A DNA stretch of 64,000 bases from Sophora flavescens (lineage: Eukaryota > Streptophyta > Magnoliopsida > Fabales > Fabaceae), in NCBI GenBank assembly GCA_030762895.1, contig CM061064.1, positions 136,507,847 to 136,571,846 of the forward strand, read 5' to 3'. This document shows positions 45,948-57,330 of the stretch, in pieces. Every line of letters begins with the position of its first letter. The stretch's first letter is position 1. The translations under genes were made by a program, and so were the position numbers. The notes beneath the pieces were generated by a model. That model saw only the letters and a program-made list of their open reading frames with translations. It had not been told where the DNA came from and made no database searches.

Positions 45948-48083
45948 TTTGCTGTTTGGATCTCTAAACAAGGTAGAATTCGTGCACATTGTCATCAATC
46001 CCTTTTTTTTAATCTCCTTTCTTATCCTTGAATTGGGGATTAATGGTTAACCTTTTGTTTGACCAAGTCTTGGAAAGCTAGTCAAGCCGCTTAAGGGAAA
46101 CTCGTTGGTTCTTCGTTTGGGAAGCTTGTTTGATCTGTTTCAGTTTAGATCTTTCAATTTTGAAGACTAAGGGTTTGTGTTTGGTTTGAAGGGAGTTGTA
46201 AAGTTTTGGGGGGGGTGAAGGAGGGTGATTGTTATGCCAGAGCGGTGTGAGGGGTGGGGTATATGTATCCTTTTTTGTTGAACATGTTTTGATGGTTGAT
46301 GCATAACTATTGACTTGGTTTGTGATTGCATTGGTTGAATGGTTGATAATGTTGAGTTTTGTGTTGATGATACAGGTTATAATCGGAAAATCATGCTAAT
46401 AATGACTTAGGATTAATGGACTTAATCCTAAATTAATGTATAAAGATTAATGTTATCAAAAGACTTCATGCATTAAGCAGGTATGGGGAGAAGCAGCTGT
46501 GTATTTGTATCATAAGGCATTGGGGGCAGTGTAAGGTAAAGGGGTTCCTATAACCCCGATTTGCTATGTTTGATGCTATAAGTGGAATTAAGGACTTTTG
46601 GTTTAAATTATGTTGATGAGATAACATGTTTGATTAATATTGGTTTAGATGACCTAATGGTTAACAAAGGTGATTAAGATGACGAGATGGTGAGGTGTTG
46701 AGTTTGTGTGTTGGTTGTTTGTGTTTGGTTTGTTTGGGTTGGTGTTTGGGGGTTGTGGGGTTGACTGGTCTAAGGTGTACATGATGTTATGTTGATGATT
46801 GTTAGGTTTTGAGTAGATTCTGTTGTGGTATATTCCACTAGATAAGGGTTTGCGGTATATTTCACTACAGTCGATTCCGCTGAAGTCTTTGGTTGATTCC
46901 ATTGAAGCAAAGGTGTTGGAGTTGTGGTGTTGTGTTGCATTGATATTGGAGATGTTTTGTGTGGTTGTTGGTGTGGTTTTTGTGGTTGTGGTTGGGTTTG
47001 GTGTTTATGTGGTTGTATTTTGATTTGTTGGTGTGTTGGTTCATAGCATTCTTGGTTGATATGATGTTGATTGGATGTTGATGTATATATATATCTATGT
47101 TGATGTATTTTATGATGATGTTGTGCTGTATGTTTTACCTTGCTTCCTATCTCCATGCCGTATATGTTTACATGATTTTTACTCTCCGTTGTTTGTTTGT
47201 TTGTTTGGCATTATTGGCACCTTGCAGAGAATGGCGAGCAGTCAGGAGAGGAGTGACTCTGAGGAGCCACCACTCATAGTTGAGTTGGTACTGTGCAGCT
47301 ATAGTGTCATTGCTATAGTGTGCAGCTATAGTGTCATTGCTTTGCATGAGAATTCTCACCATGGATGAGAATGTGAACCGACGTTGGGGATGCGTCACTT
47401 GGACGACTGACTGACATTCCTAACGAGGGATGTGTGATAGGATTAGTGGTGGCCACGTCAGCATAAAGGTTTAGTTGCATGAGTTGGAGGGTAGAGGATG
47501 ATGTTATAAAGTATGGATGATTGTAGATTGTGAGTGATGCATGTTTGTGACTATTATTGTATTATATGCTATGAATATTTTCCGCTTATGATGATAGAAA
47601 TGTTTCTTATCTCCCCATTTCTGTATTTTTGTGTATCTGCTTTACTACGTTAGAAGACCCGATGGAAGAATATGTTGCTGAGGAGATGGATGGAACCCTA
47701 TATGAAACGGAGGTTACTGAGGAGTTGGATGACACTCCGTATGAGGCTAACACTGGAGAACAAGTTACGGATCCTAATAGTATAGTGTAGTAAGTTTACG
47801 GCCAGTGAGTCATAAAAGACATTTTTATTTTCCGCTAGTTATAAGAAGTTTGTATGAATAAGTACCCGTGCGGGATCCTACTGAGAGGATACCCTAAACA
47901 GTGTTGTGTAAAATAAAGGATAATTATGTGTGTATTTTGTAATATAACTTTGGAGTGTTTTATATTTGCAGAAGTTATGTGATTATTAATTAAGTTTTAA
48001 TTTTTACGTATTTTCAATGATAAGTACGCGATTAAGTAAATAAATAATAAGGTTTTAATTTAATAATACAATGGGGCACAACG
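45948..48083 (+). repeat. T 3' LTR, second part
   Basis: It begins after the CACTA element with TTT and continues the Tekay-type LTR for about 2.1 kb, so the whole LTR is about 2.66 kb. A 22-bp unit is duplicated at 47293 and 47320. The end is placed where GGGGCACAACG (48073-48083) resembles the inverse of the LTR start; this boundary is uncertain. The short coding-like run at 47661-47790 is not supported as a gene. Confidence 0.6.
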
Positions 48084-48564
48084 AGGTGTCTCAGTGTCGG
48101 AGGAGGAGGACGATGGTTTTGTTTGGGATGGGCTTGACGTTGAAGACATGCCATCTCGGTGTCATGAGCATAATTCAAAATTAATCAAAATGTGTCAGAC
48201 GAGAAAAGGAAGTCTGGATGGGAGTGGGATAAGACAAGGTGTTGACCTAGTTGCTTCTCCCAAGCTAAAGTACAAAGTGGAAGGCTCTGTAGCTCCTATT
48301 GATATGAACCAGGTCGGCGATGTTACAGGTGCTATGTTTAAGGAAGAAAATAGGGGCTTGGTTGAGGTGATGAGTGAGGGGATTGAAATGGGCCTTGGAA
48401 GAATGGTGAGTAGCCCAACTGGACTTCCTATTATGTAGCGACTGGCGCTAGTAGTGGGAAGGGGTTTGGGCTACAGAAGCAGTAATGTATCTAGCCCATC
48501 AGAAGTGGAAGTGGTCCTAGAAAGTATAATGAGTGGTGACTATAGAGAAGTGGTGGGTCCAATA
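48084..48564 (+). pseudogene. LINE remnant, left part (possible ORF1 segment)
   Basis: An open stretch of 114 codons (48094-48438, EEEDDGFVWDGLDVEDMPSR) and 42 more codons after one stop lead straight to the F insertion. It is assigned to the LINE because, after F and its CAATA site copy, LINE-like sequence follows. The left part alone has no diagnostic domain, so the assignment rests on context. It may be the end of a plant L1 ORF1. Confidence 0.5.
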
Positions 48565-50009
48565 TATGAATATATGCCTTGACAGGTAATTTTATTATGA
48601 TGATAGACAAAAGGAAAAGGCCCATGAGGCGTAAAGTGCAAAAAGCATATGATTATAAAGCAAGCAAGCAAAGGGGCAAAATAGGAATTTCAGTATTTGT
48701 ATTGATTATTCTAGAAAATGTGTGTAAATGGTAAGTAGAGTTCTCAATTTAATATTGGTCTCACACACACACTTTTAACATGTGCCTAAAACATTTTAAA
48801 CATGTTTTAATCTAACAATTAATTGTGCTTAATGAGTAGTCAAAATATTAATTGTTAAGATTTTCAAATTCAAATATGCTTCGAGCCATAATCGATTATG
48901 AGAAACCAATAGTTGATTATGATATGAATTAAAAGGCTTTAAATGAGTTTAATGAGTATTGATTTTAATTAAAGCTGTTAAGTTTTGAATTTGAAATAGA
49001 ATAATCGATTATGTCATTTGTGTAATCGATGATGTCCTTTCTGGCTTTCGACAAGCTTCAAACAAAAACACTGTAATCAATTATTTAATAAATTATGGCT
49101 TTTTTATATGAAAATCAGTGGACTCATAATCGATTGGTATAATCGATTATGCTTATTCTGTCAAAGTGAATGCGTCCTGAAATTGATTTAAATAATTGAT
49201 TATGAGAATGTAATAATCGATTATGCTGTGATAAAAATGAATTTTCATGAGGCTTGACCTATTTTCTTTGGACCAATACTTCTCATATATAAAAGTTAGG
49301 CAGCCATCAGCTGACAGAAATCTATTATTCAACTTGTGCTAAAAACTCTGATAAACATATTCTCTACTCTTTCTCTTGCACTATCACTTTGACTATATTA
49401 TTTTGAGAGTTTTACACACCATATAGGTGTTATTATTCTTGTTCTTCAATTTGTTTATATCATCACTATTAAGAGTGCATCTTGTTGGTAAGAGTTGTGT
49501 GACTCAATCCCTTCTTTTCTACACCAAGTTTTCAAGAGAGGTGATATCTCTTGGGGTGTTTTTTGGATTTGATTTCCAAGTGTTTACAAGGGAGGTGATA
49601 TTCCTTGTGGTTGACAATAGAGGTGATATCTCTTGGTTTATTGTCTTAAGGCTCTTTCACTGGGGGAGGTGATATCCCTGGTCTGTGAGAAGCGCCCTTT
49701 ATTATAAAGGTTCTAGTTGATCCTGTTCAAAAACTAGAGTTGATTGAAAACCCTTGGTGGTATTGCCTTGGAGACTGGACGTAGGCCACGTGGGTAGTAT
49801 GTGGTCAAACTAGGATATATCGATGTGTTCATCTTCTCATCCATTATCTCTTTTATTTATGTTTTATCTTTTGCAAAATGCTTTTAATCGCATGCATATT
49901 TAACAAAGTTATTTTTCATAATATATTAAAAGGAAAAAGTTTTTATCTTTACCAAAGTTTTTGAAAAACACAGTTCACTCCCTCTTGTGTTTGGAGTCAC
50001 TTGTCAACA
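48565..50009 (+). repeat. F 5' LTR
   Basis: 1,445 bases. It carries ATAATCGATTAT-like palindromes (48887-49232), and four hairpins with the constant 9-nt loop AGGTGATAT at 49533-49553, 49587-49607, 49615-49635 and 49663-49679. Confidence 0.93.
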
Positions 50010-50011
50010 AG

Positions 50012-50023
50012 TGGTATCAGAGC
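50012..50023 (+). other. F primer-binding site (initiator tRNA-Met type)
   Basis: TGGTATCAGAGC two bases after the LTR end, as in S1. Confidence 0.92.
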
Positions 50024-50066
50024 TTAACTCTTGGATATAAAGGGCGAAACCGCCTCAATAGGTAAC

Positions 50067-51650
50067 ATGACTTCAAATCGTTTTTGTAATGAGGGTAATT
50101 TCGTAAACAGACCCCCATCTTCCAATGGTGAAGGGTATGTTTATTGGAAAGAGAGAATGAAAATATTTCTCGAAGCTTTTGATATTGATATTTAGGATGC
50201 TATGGAAAGTGGTTTGTTTTCCCCCCAAACACGAAGTCAATGGTGCTTCAGTGGATAAACCAAGAAATCTCTGGACCGATGAGGAAAAGAAAAAGGTCCA
50301 ACACAATTTGAAAGCTAGGAACATCATCACTTCAGCTTTATGCTACGATGAGTTCTATAGGGTCTCAAATTGCAAGACCGGTAAATAAATGTAGGACACC
50401 CTTCAATTGACCCATGAAAGTGCTACCGATGTCAAAAGGGATAGGATGAACACATTGACCCATGAGTATGAGCTATTTGGGATGATACAGGGTGAAAGCA
50501 TACAAGATATGCATAAACATTTTACCCATATTATACATCATCTTAGGGCTCTTGGGAAATCTTTTAATAACGAGGATTTGATAAATAAAGTGTTTAGATG
50601 TTTGAATAGAAATTGGCAACCCAAAGTAACTGCTATATCTGAATCTAGAGATTTATCATCTATGTCTTTGGCAACATAATTTGGCAAATTGAAGGAACAT
50701 GAGCTTCAACTATATTGCCTCATGGAAAGCGAGGAAAGTGATAATAAGATAAAGAAAGATCATGCACTCAAAGCACACATGATTGAAAAAGATGAAGAGA
50801 GTGACTTTGATGATTGTGATAGCCTTGATGAAGACAAGGAGGAGATGAGCCAATTGATCCGCAAGTTTAAAATGTTCTTAATGCGAAAAGGCAAAGCAAA
50901 ACAAGCCTCCAATCCTAAAAAGAAAGATGAGGAAGAAGGGACCCCTTTCAACCCAACATACTACAAGTGCGGCAGAAAGGGTCATATCAAACCCGACTAT
51001 CCTAAAGGCCAAATATCGGATAAAAGGCCACAAAAAGACCGAAGAGAAAGAAGGGGCTATATTTCTTGGGAATACAATGATATGGATTCATCCAATGAGT
51101 CGAATAATGAAGAGGCTAATTTATGTCTCATGGTAAATCATGAGTAAGATGAGGTAAACGATCTTGAACTTGAAGCAGAGTTATCCTATGATGATTTGTT
51201 TATTTCTTCTGAAGAATTGAATGATGAAACTATTAGACTTCAAAAAATTATTTCTTCATCCAAGAAAACCATATATCTTCTTGAATCTAAAATCGATGTT
51301 TTAAACAAAGATATGGAAGCTCTTAAAGAAAAAACTAGTAGTTCTAACCGAAACTTCATCATGCTTATCTTGTGAAAATAAAAAGAATGAAGTTTCTAAA
51401 TGTGATGACTGCAACATTTTGAAAATTATAGTTGAAAACTTATATAACAGGCTTGTAAAATTCACAATGGGAAGGGATAACCTAAATGTTCTTTTGGGAA
51501 ATCAAAAGGGAATGTATGACAAAGTCGGTTTAGGTTATCATGTCCAACATGTCCAACCTAAAACGTTTTTTGGTCATGACAACATGTCCAACAGTCCGTT
51601 TGTAAAATGTTTTCATTGTGCTAGAAAAGGTCACACTTTAGGTATTAGTT
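50067..51650 (+). pseudogene. F gag remnant (Sirevirus type)
   Basis: ATG 50067 begins the capsid region (RPPSSNGEGYVYWKERMKIF). A stop near 50193 and a frameshift at the C-run near 50221 follow, then EEKKKVQHNLKARNIITSAL and the block 50407-50679 with FGMIQGESIQDMHKHFTHII and NRNWQPKVTAI. 50689-51147 holds the knuckle TYYKCGRKGHIKPDYP, in which the first and last cysteines have become tyrosine, and the SNEEANLCLMVNHE motif of Sireviruses. A broken coiled coil (51170-51360) and a second zinc-finger-like KCFHCARKGHT near 51606-51640 end at the G insertion. Confidence 0.88.
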
Positions 51651-51908
51651 TAGGTATTAGTTTCACCTTTTTAGGTTCGGCATGTCGACCTCAACTCGGT
51701 CGATTTTAGCTCAGTCAACCTTTTTTGGCTCGACTTTTTTCATAAATAAATTTTTAACCATATAACAATATTCTTACCAAATAATGCAACTGAAATTGAT
51801 TCTATTTATTTATTTTTCCAGGTGTGCCTCATTAAAACCTTCTTGGCCAAAACCTCGTGGGAAAAAGACCAGGGTAGGAAAAAGAGTACATCACCTGCTT
51901 ACATAACT
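51651..51908 (-). other. G 3' non-coding remnant
   Basis: About 260 bases after the integrase stop, with GTCTTTTTCCCACGAGGTTTT-like sequence (minus strand) often seen before Tat polypurine tracts. No LTR is found beyond it. Confidence 0.55.
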
Positions 51909-53264
51909 TTAACTAAAATAAAACTTAAGGTGGGAAGTGATCCATGTTCTTGGAACAGCCTTTCCTGACAGCTCTTCTAGCCTATAAGCATCATTTCCTA
52001 GACTTTCAATTATTCTGAATGGGCCAGACCAGTTTGTTGCGAGCCTACCCTCTTTGGAGTCTTCTCTCGCATCATTTTGCAATCTCGGTACTAAGTCACC
52101 TTGCACAAATTCCCTTGGCTGCAACCTTGAGTTTTACTTCCGAGTTGCTTTCTTCTTGCATAGTTCTTATCTAATTTTTGCCTCATCTCGGACTTCCTCA
52201 ACCATGTCAAGCTCAACTCAGATTTCCTATCCAGTCTTACTTTGGTCATGATGCTGCCTTCGGAAAGAGAGTTTGCCGAGCTCAACTGGAATCATCGCAT
52301 CGGTTCCATAGGTTAGTTTAAATGGCGTCTCACCAGTCGATGACTTTGGAGAGAAATGGTAAGCCCAGTGGATGCTTGGTAATTCTTCAACCCATGTCCC
52401 TTTTGATTGGCCTAACCTTTTATTGAGCTAGTTCAAAATGACTTTGTTGGCTGCTTCTTCTTGGCCGTTTGTTTATGGATGCTCAACCGACGTCACTTTA
52501 TGTTTGATTCTGAGGTTGGAGTAGAACTCTCTAAGCCCTTTATCAGTGAATTGCTTTCCATTATCTGTGACAATTGCATAAGGGAGGCCATGTCTGCATA
52601 TGATGTTTTTCCATACAAAACTCTGAACCTTTTTAGTTGTTATGGTAGCTAATGGTTCGGCTTCAATCCACTTAGTGAAGTAGTCCACTCCTACCAGCAA
52701 GAACTTGACTTGACCTTTAGCAACTGGGAAAGGACCGACTATATCCATTCCCCACATAGTAAAAGGCCATGGAAAGATTATGGAATGGAGTTCTTCTCTT
52801 GGAACTCTCGCAACATTGGCGAACTTCTGGCAAGGTTCACACTTGTTAGTCCAAGTAACACAATCTGATCTTATGGTCGGCCAGTAAAAACCAGCTCGCA
52901 GAACCCGAGCTGCTAGAGATTGGCCACCTGAATGCATTCTGTAGATTCCTCGATGCATATCGTCCATTACGTACTCGGATTGCTCCTTTGTTATGCACTT
53001 CAGTAAAGGCATGGAGAATCCTCTTCTGTATAGCTCTCCATCTCGGATGGTGTAATGACAAGATTTCAGACAAATTTTCCTTGCTTTTTTAGGATCATTG
53101 GGCAATTTGTCCAAGGCTAAATATTCCCAAATCGGTGTCATCCAGTCCCGATCATAGTGCTCGGTCATTATTACCTCGGCACTCTTTATGCTCGGTTCAT
53201 GGATATTTTCCTGAATGAAGGTTTTTAGCTGGCCAACTTTTTTGGTTCTAGCCAACTTAGACAA
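51909..53264 (-). pseudogene. G integrase
   Basis: 53264-52473 is open for 263 codons. It shows the linker (LPNDPKKARKI), H2C2 zinc finger (MHRGIYRMHSGG and CEPCQKFA), MWGMDIVGPFP (first Asp) and AIVTDNGKQF (second Asp). A stop follows SVEHP, then NGQEEAANK carries the Glu. The C-terminus (WVEELPSIHWAYHFSPKSSTGETPF in broken frames; LATNWSGPFRIIESLGNDAY) ends at 51909. Stops near 52472, 52439 and others break it. Confidence 0.92.
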
Positions 53265-53316
53265 CAGATCTGCCTTGGAATTTTCTTCCCGAGGTATATG
53301 CTCAATAGTAAAATTA

Positions 53317-53655
53317 TCAAATTCTGAATTGGGGATCCTTTGTTTGATAGTTACCCGATACTTGTCCTATTACAAGTTGTGAGTCACTTCGGCATTTCAA
53401 CTCTTTGACTCTGACCTCTTTTGCTAACATCAGTCCTGCAATAAGGGCATCATATTCTGCTTGGTTATTTGAAGAAGTAAATCCAAACTTCAAAGATTTC
53501 TCTAAGACTAGATCATCAGGGCCTTCAAGAATTATTCCAGCTCCGCTTCCTTTCAAGTTAGATGAACCATCAACATATAGAAGCCAGATAAATGATTCTG
53601 AATGTGGCTTAGAAGAGAGCTCGTCAATGAATTCGGAGAGACATTGTGCTTTCAT
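53317..53655 (-). pseudogene. G additional RNase H (archaeal type, RVT_3)
   Basis: Read on the minus strand: WLLYVDGSSNLKGSGAGIIL (first Asp), SSNNQAEYDALIAGLMLA (Glu) and LKCRSDSQLVIGQVSGNY (Asp). It is 112 codons long and lies between the first RNase H and integrase. This second RNase H is a hallmark of the Tat lineage. All three catalytic residues are intact, but flanking stops separate it from the rest of pol. Confidence 0.92.
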
Positions 53656-53667
53656 CGGGCCCCTCGG

Positions 53668-53970
53668 CTAATATTGCAAACCGAACACTGATAACTCCAT
53701 TGACCAAGCTATCATTTGTCCTGCTAGATCAGGTTTTCTGAGCACTTGCTTTATTGGATGATCTATTTTGACTATAACTTGGTGTGACTGGAAGTAAGGT
53801 CGTAACCTCCGAGTTGCCCTGACTAAAGCGAGGGCAAGCTTTTCAATTACTTGATACCGCGTTTCTGCATCTTTCAAAATTCTACTAACATAATACACCG
53901 GCATCTGCTGTTTTTGTTCTTCCTGGATGATTACTGCACTGATTGCGTAATCATTGATAGATGGATACAA
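53668..53970 (-). pseudogene. G first RNase H (fragment)
   Basis: YPSINDYAISAVIIQEEQKQQMPVYYVSR and ETRYQVIEKLALALVRATRRLRPYF match the gypsy RT-linked RNase H. In Tat elements this first domain is often degenerate; here the usual CDAS Asp is replaced by YPS-N context. The frame is separated from RT by broken coding at 53971-54179. Confidence 0.85.
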
Positions 53971-54803
53971 ATACCGATCTTTGCCGAGCTGTGGCCGAGT
54001 TAGGATCGGGGGAGAAGCTAGAAAAAGTTTCAGCTCTTCAAAATCCTTTTCACACTCTTCGGTCCATGTGAACTCTTTCGGTCTTTTTAGTAGCTAAAAG
54101 AAGGGTCTTGCTTTTTCTGCGGACTTTGGGAGAAAGCGAGATAGAGAAGCTAATCGGCCAGCCAGCCTCCGTATCTCTTTTACATTTTATGGGCTCCGTA
54201 TTTCAATGACAGTCTTGCACTTATCAGGATTGGCTTCAATTCCTGTGTGTTAGAATATATCCCAAGAACTTCCCTGCTTGTACGCCAAATGAGCATTTTT
54301 CTGGATTTAGCCTCATGTTGTACTTTGAGTTGGCTAAAATTTTCTTCGAGGTCGGTAGGGTGCTGCTTTGGGTCGTCAGACTTTGCCACCATATCATCAA
54401 CGTACACTTCCAGGTTCTTTTCGATCTGATTGACAAACACTTTGTCCATAAGCCTTTGATATGTTGCACCAGCATTTTTTAAACCGAAAGGCATTACTCG
54501 GTAGCAGTAGTTTGCCCCATCGATCATAAATGCCATTTTTTCTTCATCGGGTGGATACATCCTTATCTTATTATAACCTGAATATGCATCCAAGAACGTC
54601 AAGATTCTGTAACCTGAAGCTCCGTCCACCAATCTGTCAGTGTTGGGAAGATAATAAGAATCCTTCGGACACGCTTTGTTGAGATTGGTGTAGTCGGTGC
54701 ACATTATCCATTTGTCGTTGACCTTTCTTACTAACACAACGTTAGCTAGCCAAGTAGTGTATTTCACCTCTCTGATGAAATTTGCTTTAATCAGCTTTGT
54801 CAT
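53971..54803 (-). pseudogene. G reverse transcriptase (Tat type)
   Basis: LIKANFIREVKYTTWLANVVLVRK, CTDYTNLNKACPKDSYYLP, FLDAYSGYNKIRMYPPDEEK (first Asp), MPFGLKNAGATYQRLMDKVF and LEVYVDDMVAKS (YVDD) are seen in order at 54803-54400. The connection region follows with a frameshift near 54290 and broken coding to 53971. Catalytic residues are intact. Confidence 0.93.
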
Positions 54804-54869
54804 CTCCTCGGCTACTGCCTTGCACCTTTCTTCACGGAGCTTCCTTTTTCTCTGAGCTATAGACTTGGC

Positions 54870-55720
54870 CTAGAGACATATAGATAGTCTATGGCATAGA
54901 AAATTGGGGTCTATGTCAGGCATATCCGATGACTTCCAAGTAAACAAGTTGGCATTCTTTCTTAGAATGGCTTGAATCTGTTGTCTGAGTAAGGGGTCGA
55001 GCTGACTGCCGACCTTTGTGCACTGTTCGGCTTGGACTCCCAGTTGGAAATTCTCCAAAGACTCTATTGGTTCAGCTCTGGATTCATACATCTCCATCCT
55101 CGAATCCAATTCAAACATACCGACCAAGATGGCCGGGCTAACTAAACTGACTGAACTTACCACTTCTGCTTTATCAATTTAGCACTTTTAGTGATATCTG
55201 GTTCCCTAGTCACCTTCAGACTATTCGCATAACACTGTCTAGCCATCCTCTGGTCAGCTCGGACGGTAATTCTCTCTCCCAAATCAATTGGAAATTTCAT
55301 GGTGAGGTGAGGGGTCGAGACAATTTCTCCGAGTTCATTTAGAGTTGGCCTTCCAATAAGGATGTTATACGATGTGTTGGCATCCATGATAACATACCTG
55401 ACTGATATGGTTCGGGCGAGCTTGCCCTCCACAAATGTTGTCAAGAGAGATGTAACCTCGAGTCTTTACCTGCTCTCCAGCGAACCCTACTAACTTGTCC
55501 TCTGTCCTTTTATCAACTTTTCTAGAATTCCAAGTTTTTTAAAGGTTGCCAAGTACAAAATGTCAGCCGAGATACCCTGATCAACTAGTGTTCGTTTGAC
55601 CACGTAGTTGGCTAATTCTACCGTTATCACCATCGGGTCGTCTTGATTAGGATCCATCCCTTCAAAGTCATCATCTGAGAAAGTAATGGGAGGTCTCAGC
55701 TTGATTGGTTTTCCAGACAC
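54870..55720 (-). pseudogene. G protease and protease-RT linker
   Basis: 55720-55490: ITFSDDDFEGMDPNQDDPMV, ANYVVKRTLVDQGISADILY, with DQG in place of the usual DGG or DSG at the active site. 55444-55157: YVIMDANTSYNILIGRPTLN, STPHLTMKFP, AR-CY linker. 55163-54870: ELDSRMEMYESR to NLFTWKSSDMPDIDPNF, which leads into RT. Two frameshifts break it. Confidence 0.85.
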
Positions 55721-55761
55721 CTAGTTGATAGATCAGATAGCTTTTACATAACGCCTCTAAG

Positions 55762-57273
55762 CTAAACATGTTGTGCCTCCTCCTGCAAAACCTGATGAAA
55801 TAGTATTAATGACTCCTCTGACTCCTCCCTCTGCTTCATCATTAGGAGCCCTCTGGTTGTGTGTCCGATCTCCGTTCTGATTGTTACCTCGCTAGTTTTC
55901 ATCTTAGTTACGATTGTCGTAACCTCGTCTTCCTCATCGTCGGTCAGCTCGCCCACCTCCATTATCATCTCGGTGAACGAACCATTCAAGACGGCTTGGT
56001 TGTACCAAGTCCTCAATTTTATTCCGGGCTGCTTTACAATCTTCAGTGGAGTGACCAGAGTTTTGATGCCACTTACACTCTTTACTTCTGTCAGCCTGGG
56101 TAGGAGTTTTAGATGGCCGAGGTAAAGTGAGCAACTCGGCATTACATACTTCCTACAGAATGGCAGCTCTGGATCGATTCAGTGGTGTTTAACACTAGTA
56201 TCTGGGTTGGTTCTCTGAGAAACCCCTTTCATTGCTTTTGAGAGCTTTAGATGGATTGGCTCATCTGTCCATTTCTTTGCTCGGGACCGTGCTCTTGTCC
56301 TCAAAACCTCTTTCCCTCTTCTTGGATTCTACCATTTCCTTAGAGTTCATAAGACCTATTGCTTTTTCATGCAATTCTTCTAAGTCTCTCGATGGTTTCT
56401 GAGATAAGTACTCAAAGAAAGGCCCCGGCTTCAAACCGCCCATGATGGTGTGAAGGCAGAGTTCCGAGCTCATATTGGGGATCAAAATTTGTGGAGCACT
56501 AAAACGAGCCATGTAATCTCTAAGTGTTTCATTTTTTTCTTGCCTAAAATTTGTAAGCGAGACCGAGTGCTTTTTATGCTTTCGGCTCGCTGCAAATTGT
56601 GCAGTGAACTTAGCTACAAGCATATCAAAAGAATCAATTCACCGAGGTGGAAAATTCGTAAGCCAGGTCAAGGCAGGGCCTTGCAAAGTAGTTGGAAAAA
56701 ATTTGCACACGACGGCCTCCGAATCGGTCACCAAGTAAACAGAAGAAATAAAAGATTCAACATGTTCAGTTGGATCGTTGTGCCATTGAATTTATTAATA
56801 TTAAGAGGCTTAAAATGTGTAGGCATGATTACCTAATCTATGCCATCAGTGAAAGGCAACCTCGGTCGCATGTCTCTCACCTTTTCTTTTTGGACTGTCT
56901 CCTTAGCACGAGACTTAGCTCCTGAACCCTCAGGTCCGAGCTTTTTCTTGGAATGTCGGCTCGTTTCATGGCGACAAGGTGTATATGTGTGATCCCTTAG
57001 GCTGTCCTCGGGTGAAGATTGCTCTCCATCGGATGGTGTTGCCGATCTGGCCCTTCTTTGAGCTCTTAGCAATTTTTGGTTCTGCACACGAATATTCTCG
57101 TTCTCCTCACGTAGCTGTTTCAACTGTGCCATAATCTCTCCTAGCTGAGCATTATCTTCATCGAAGGGTGGAGGCGGGGGATTGTCATGGTTCTGGTTTG
57201 TATTTGATGCCTCATGATCAACATGGTTCGCGCTGTTCGCCCCTCCCCTTGGTCCGTTCTGTGTAGTGACCAT
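55762..57273 (-). pseudogene. G gag remnant
   Basis: The start is ATG 57273 (minus). 57273-56833 is a Pro/Gln-rich, coiled-coil N-terminus (LGEIMAQLKQLREENENIRVQ) with a basic region. After broken coding the gag core appears at 56623-56261 (LVAKFTAQFAASRKHKKHSV, LTNFRQEKNETLRDYMARF, LPGPF-like GGLKPGPFFEYLSQKPS). A knuckle-like CKWHQNSGHSTEDC lies at about 56070-56029. Stops and frameshifts are frequent. Confidence 0.85.
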
Positions 57274-57310
57274 TAAGCTTTCTTATGGAACCGAGGAAAA
57301 TTTTTCCTCC

Positions 57311-57328
57311 GCCCCATGGTGGGTGCCA
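57311..57328 (-). other. G primer-binding site
   Basis: TGGCACCCACCATGGGGC on the minus strand, two bases from the LTR. It resembles the TGGCGCCCACCGTGGGGC site common in Tat elements; the tRNA is not assigned here. Confidence 0.75.
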
Positions 57329-57330
57329 AA

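Larger units (their letters stand above)
19626..48083 (+). mobile_element. T: Tekay/Del-type chromovirus, 3' part, broken by five insertions
   Basis: Pieces at 19626-20347, 26682-26748, 28594-30831 and 45948-48083 read in order as RT, RNase H, integrase, chromodomain-type C-terminus, polypurine tract and 3' LTR. The breaks are C, solo LTR s2 and the CACTA element, each with target-site duplication, plus S1 on the left. The LTR start TGTAACACCC and the C-terminal tail fit Tekay/Del. The right end (about 48083) is an estimate, since the 5' LTR is not in the window. Confidence 0.85.

Noticed and set aside
46654..47156. Gln/His/Thr-rich ORFs on the minus strand
   Set aside because: They are antisense to a G/T-rich part of the T LTR and of low complexity.
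49533..49679. CRISPR-like spaced repeat
   Set aside because: The units are too short, spacing is irregular, and they lie in an LTR of a plant element.
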